Positions 61,201 through 64,000 of a DNA stretch of 64,000 nt are shown here, piece by piece. The notes under the pieces are model-generated. The model did no database searches, had not been told where the DNA came from, and saw only the letters and a list, made by a program, of their open reading frames with translations. The first letter of the stretch is position 1. Each line of letters starts with the position of its first letter. A program made the position numbers and the translations under genes. The DNA is taken from the NCBI RefSeq assembly GCF_000003815.2, contig NC_049986.1, forward strand, positions 16,357,172 through 16,421,171. Direction: 5' to 3'. This stretch comes from Branchiostoma floridae (taxonomy: Eukaryota > Chordata > Leptocardii > Amphioxiformes > Branchiostomatidae).

Positions 61201-63848
61201 TACCGTGCCCTAGATAACAGCCCATTGCTCCTTACTTACCTAACTGCTCCTATGGTATCAAAAGGCAATGGGACCTTTACATCTGACAACCTTACCCTTC
61301 TTTCGTAGTATCTGCAACTATTCCCAAGGTGTGGCCTTACAAATAGTACAAATACTTCTCTGGTCAGGAAAAGGACCCCTAAACTAGATATACATGTACC
61401 TTCAGCCCATCCGCCGGCGGGAGCAGGGGTGGTGGTAGTGACTGGTCTCTGGGTGACGGCTGGACACTGCCCGGTGTAGCAGGTCTGGACCTCCGGCGGC
61501 TTGGAGCTGGAGTCACAGTTGCCGTCCTCGATGACGTAAGGGGAGTTGCTGTCCGGGCGGCAGGTCACAGTACGTGTGATCTGGCCAAACCCGCAGGTCA
61601 CGGAACACTGGACAGGAAGAACATTACAGAGGGTTAGAAAATGAACACTAGAGTAATATTATCTAAGAATTTCCGTTAAGTGAAGAAGATCATTTTAAAG
61701 ATAAAATTTCCTGAGGTTTTCTTTCCTTTCTGTCGTTTAGAATATGTAGAACTTCATTGGTGCTCTCGGAAAGCATTTGCTTATAGAAAAGATACAAATC
61801 TAGAATATCAGAACACTTATCAATCTACGATGTAGTTTTGACACATTTGTTGATAAGTGTAGAGAGATAAAAAAAGTTTCCTATCGTTGAGGATTATACT
61901 TTTTATATTGTGGAAAATTTGTTATTGATGTTAGTAAATCTATAAAGACAGTGTCTTACACTTGTCCAGCTGGTGGCCACCCACACGCCCGGGCAGGGGT
62001 CGGTGTTACAGGACATGGCGGTGGCGGGCTTGGCGGTCTTACACTCGGAGTCGGACACCACCTGATCCACCTGTCCATCATTCCTCATGCACTGCACCAG
62101 CCTGTTCTGGGTACCGCCTCCGCAGGTGGCAGAGCATGCGCCGAAACTACCGGTGTTCCAGCTGGAAGAACGGGAAGACACAAAGATCTTAGACCAAGTA
62201 CCAACATCTATGTCACCAGACATACACTATCAATACAGACAGACACGATATCCTGTTTGGTCGTATTTTTTATCTCCTTAAGTTGATGACCAAAATCGTT
62301 CTGCAAGAGGTCTCTGCCACCTTTGGTTGATTTTGACCATTGTAAATACTAATTGGTATACTGACATCGGCCCTACAGCATCGGCTATGAATAAATCTAT
62401 TCGAGAGTGACAGCCTCTGCAACACAAGTCACATCTGGAAGCTGACTCAGGTCTTTTGCTATGGGTCCGCGTTTCTTCTGCGCTACACACTACTAGTCTT
62501 ACTGCTGGCGTCTCAGCTTCCTATACAAGATGGATCTCCAGCTTGATAGGATTCTACTCAGCCATAAACCAGGTAGGGTAAATTGATAAGATTGAATCAG
62601 GCAGTGGCGCTGCCTCCAGGTCCGAAAAACTGTAGAACGAACGTTAGTCATAACAGACGTTTACACCATGTTAACAAGGCCATATCATAACGTTATCGGG
62701 TCATAGCCTGGAGTGCGGATCACGAAGCATGTTGTTAAAAGCTTACTGTCTGAATGTACGCCCAAAAGCAGCTACTCAAGCAACTAGATATGGTTTTGGT
62801 AACGTTCAGAGGTTTCAGACAGCCATCCTGAATCTTTCGTCAGTGACACTGGAGAAATCTTGCTGGAGAGCAGGGTTTTTCATCCTGGCTGTGAACTTGT
62901 ATGAACATGAGATCTAGTTGTAGAACAGGTTTGTCCTAACTGTGAATTGATAGGCAGGCAAACTATAGCTTCTCCTTATTTTTCATTTCTGAATGTACAT
63001 GGATAGATTTGCGCCTTACAATGCTGGGCAGGCCTGCAGGTTGCAGCTGCGGGTCTGTGCCGAGGGCCTGTTTCCTGAGTCACAGTAGGTGTCATCCACT
63101 CTGGAACCGTCGTCATTCCTCACGCACTGCACGAACAGGGTCTGGGTACCTAACAGCACGGAATAGTAACACATTAGCTGTGCAATGTGTATCTTTGTGA
63201 TGCTATGCAATATCCGAGTACTACTCAATATATGTTCATTATTGTATTGTACATGTATATGTATATGTTTGAGGTCACAACATCAGCCCGCAATGTATTG
63301 TTCTTGTCGCAACCTGAATAAAGTCAAATTCAAAGTCAAAGTACTTGCTATCACACCGATGAAGGGTAGATACCCAAGTAATAAAATACATAAGATAACG
63401 CTCAGGCAACTAGATAGATTTGAATCCAGTTGCTTAGGTAACTGTTATCTTGTGTACGAAGTCTATCTCATCAAAGGGCGTTTTTATGAATCTTTGCGTC
63501 GTAAAATCTACAATAATGATACGTTCAAACACAGTGAATACAATGACAGTCATCATCAAAACCTATTAGATTAATGGTACTTGATCAGCGTGTAATTCTA
63601 AATAACCCCCATTGAGTAGGCGTCCTACACCTTCACGTGAACACCTGTAACACCTGTACGGTTACGTCAGTATCACCTGTTCCACACGATTCAGAACACT
63701 CCCTCCAGGTGCTATCCCAGACATACTCCACGGCAAAATGGACGACCTCCTCGCTTCCGGAGAAGGAGTGATAGACGGGGCCGAGGTAGTTGAACTCGAC
63801 CTGCGGGGCCACACCTACGAACTCTGTGTCGAGGTAGTGGCGGTACAC
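58241..63848 (-). CDS. Secreted TSP1-repeat / CUB-domain protein, ADAMTS13-like (last eight exons)
   Basis: Exons on the minus strand: 63677-63848, 63020-63149, 61960-62161, 61400-61607, 60700-60864, 60086-60265, 59438-59619, 58241-58393; borders are AG/GT and phases close (1392 bp, 463 residues plus TGA). The 5' part lies beyond the right edge. Order: about 40 residues that may end a spacer domain (VYRHYLDTEFVGVAPQ); three TSP1 repeats with CSESCG, CSATCG and CSVTCG, each a CxxS/TCG O-fucosylation site; a Thr/Pro linker (VTTTTPAPAGG); CUB1 (two exons: ATCSQALVVPLGRVMTLKF, GEYFAIVDGG); CUB2 (GTIQAPNYPNEYDNNSRCKW, ANCGYDDFK, then RYCGARTP and GFRLSYTSA at the end). TSP1 repeats followed by two terminal CUB domains are the hallmark of ADAMTS13, the von Willebrand factor protease; CUB1 shares its C-A-PLG-V-TL and TSK-N-L-V pattern. 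The metalloprotease part is not in view, so another TSP1/CUB protein remains possible. An assembly gap lies in its last intron. Confidence 0.85.
58420..58596. other. Assembly gap (run of N)
   Basis: All N, in the last intron of the TSP1/CUB gene, so no coding sequence is lost. Confidence 0.99.
60370..60530 (+). mobile_element. Remnant of a GIY-YIG-type retroelement tail
   Basis: The plus strand reads CKSATYIGYT before a stop, like the second half of a GIY-YIG endonuclease motif found in Penelope-like elements. GCTCTGAGGAAGATGTCTGA and GGAAACGTCAGCTAAGG follow, a tail style also seen at 35555-35650. It is in an intron of the TSP1/CUB gene. The assignment is tentative. Confidence 0.35.
61040..61312 (+). 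mobile_element. tRNA-derived SINE
   Basis: TAGCGTAGTGTTCTGGTCGA resembles an A box and GGGTTTGAATCCCC a B box, at tRNA-like spacing. GGCAAAGGCACTTTTTAACG, TCCTCATTCCACCCAGGTG and AAATGGGCACCTGACTT follow, the familiar body of deuterostome tRNA SINEs. It lies in an intron of the TSP1/CUB gene. Confidence 0.65.
62757..62880 (-). mobile_element. Retroelement-like tail, inverted copy of 35555-35650
   Basis: On the minus strand it reads CAGTGTCACTGACGAAAGAT, GGATGGCTGTCTGAAACCTC and ACCATATCTAGTTGCTTGAG, matching the copy at 35555-35650 in order. It lies in an intron of the TSP1/CUB gene. Confidence 0.5.
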
Positions 63849-64000
63849 CTATGTGTCGGAGATAAAGGTGTGCCCCAAATGAGCTCAGGGTTCCCAAATC
63901 CCTGTTAGGGATCCGTGCAGCACCAAGCCCAGGCCGTTTGGTATCTTAGCTTATAAAAGGTGAGCAATATAAAATATGGCTGTTGTTCATAATCAGATAT

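Overview
This window is a stretch of chordate nuclear DNA, most probably from an amphioxus (Branchiostoma). The evidence is intron-rich genes with GT-AG introns of 0.2-9 kb, proteins close to vertebrate families, dense non-autonomous DNA transposons, LINE tails and tRNA-derived SINEs, and many minisatellites. No bacterial gene, operon or CRISPR is present. Positions 1-520 and 58420-58596 are assembly gaps (N). Most long open frames are by-products of tandem repeats.

Four protein-coding genes can be rebuilt exon by exon with consistent reading phase. (1) 9644-13006, minus: the N-terminal part of SNAPC4, the large subunit of the snRNA-activating complex. Six exons are visible; the Myb-repeat part is not in the window. 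(2) 17605-32665, plus: a complete TSC1 (hamartin) gene, 16 coding exons, 4161 bp, 1386 residues. (3) 37284-54501, plus: a complete seven-exon gene for a 296-residue DUF547-domain protein of unknown function with a 9.1-kb first intron. (4) 58241-63848, minus: the last eight exons of a secreted protein with three thrombospondin type-1 repeats and two C-terminal CUB domains, most like ADAMTS13. SNAPC4 and TSC1 are head to head across about 320 bp holding CCAAT, E-box and YY1-like sites. SNAPC4, TSC1 and ADAMTS13 all lie in human 9q34, so this looks like a relic of an ancestral chordate linkage group.

Layout: 521-9640 is transposon and satellite territory. It holds a short (about 0.33 kb) and a long (about 6.5 kb) copy of one element with identical end sequences, side by side; the long one carries a 65-68 bp satellite. 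9.6-13.0 kb is SNAPC4; 13.0-13.4 kb the shared promoter; 13.4-32.7 kb TSC1, whose introns hold decayed copies of one of its own exons, several MITEs and a 19-bp minisatellite split by a LINE fragment; 32.7-37.2 kb the TSC1 3' UTR and repeats; 37.3-54.9 kb the DUF547 gene with a 22-bp minisatellite, a CACTA-like element nested in a LINE, and further foldback elements; 54.9-58.0 kb intergenic; 58.0-63.9 kb the TSP1/CUB gene.

The genes do not form a pathway. The most interesting signals are the linkage block, the pseudo-exon array in TSC1, the short/long transposon pair, a set of four TAGCCT-ended foldback elements (three with 8-9 bp target duplications), and the tendency of MITEs to sit just upstream of 3' splice sites. 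All homology statements come from reading translated exons against remembered family features; no database search was run.
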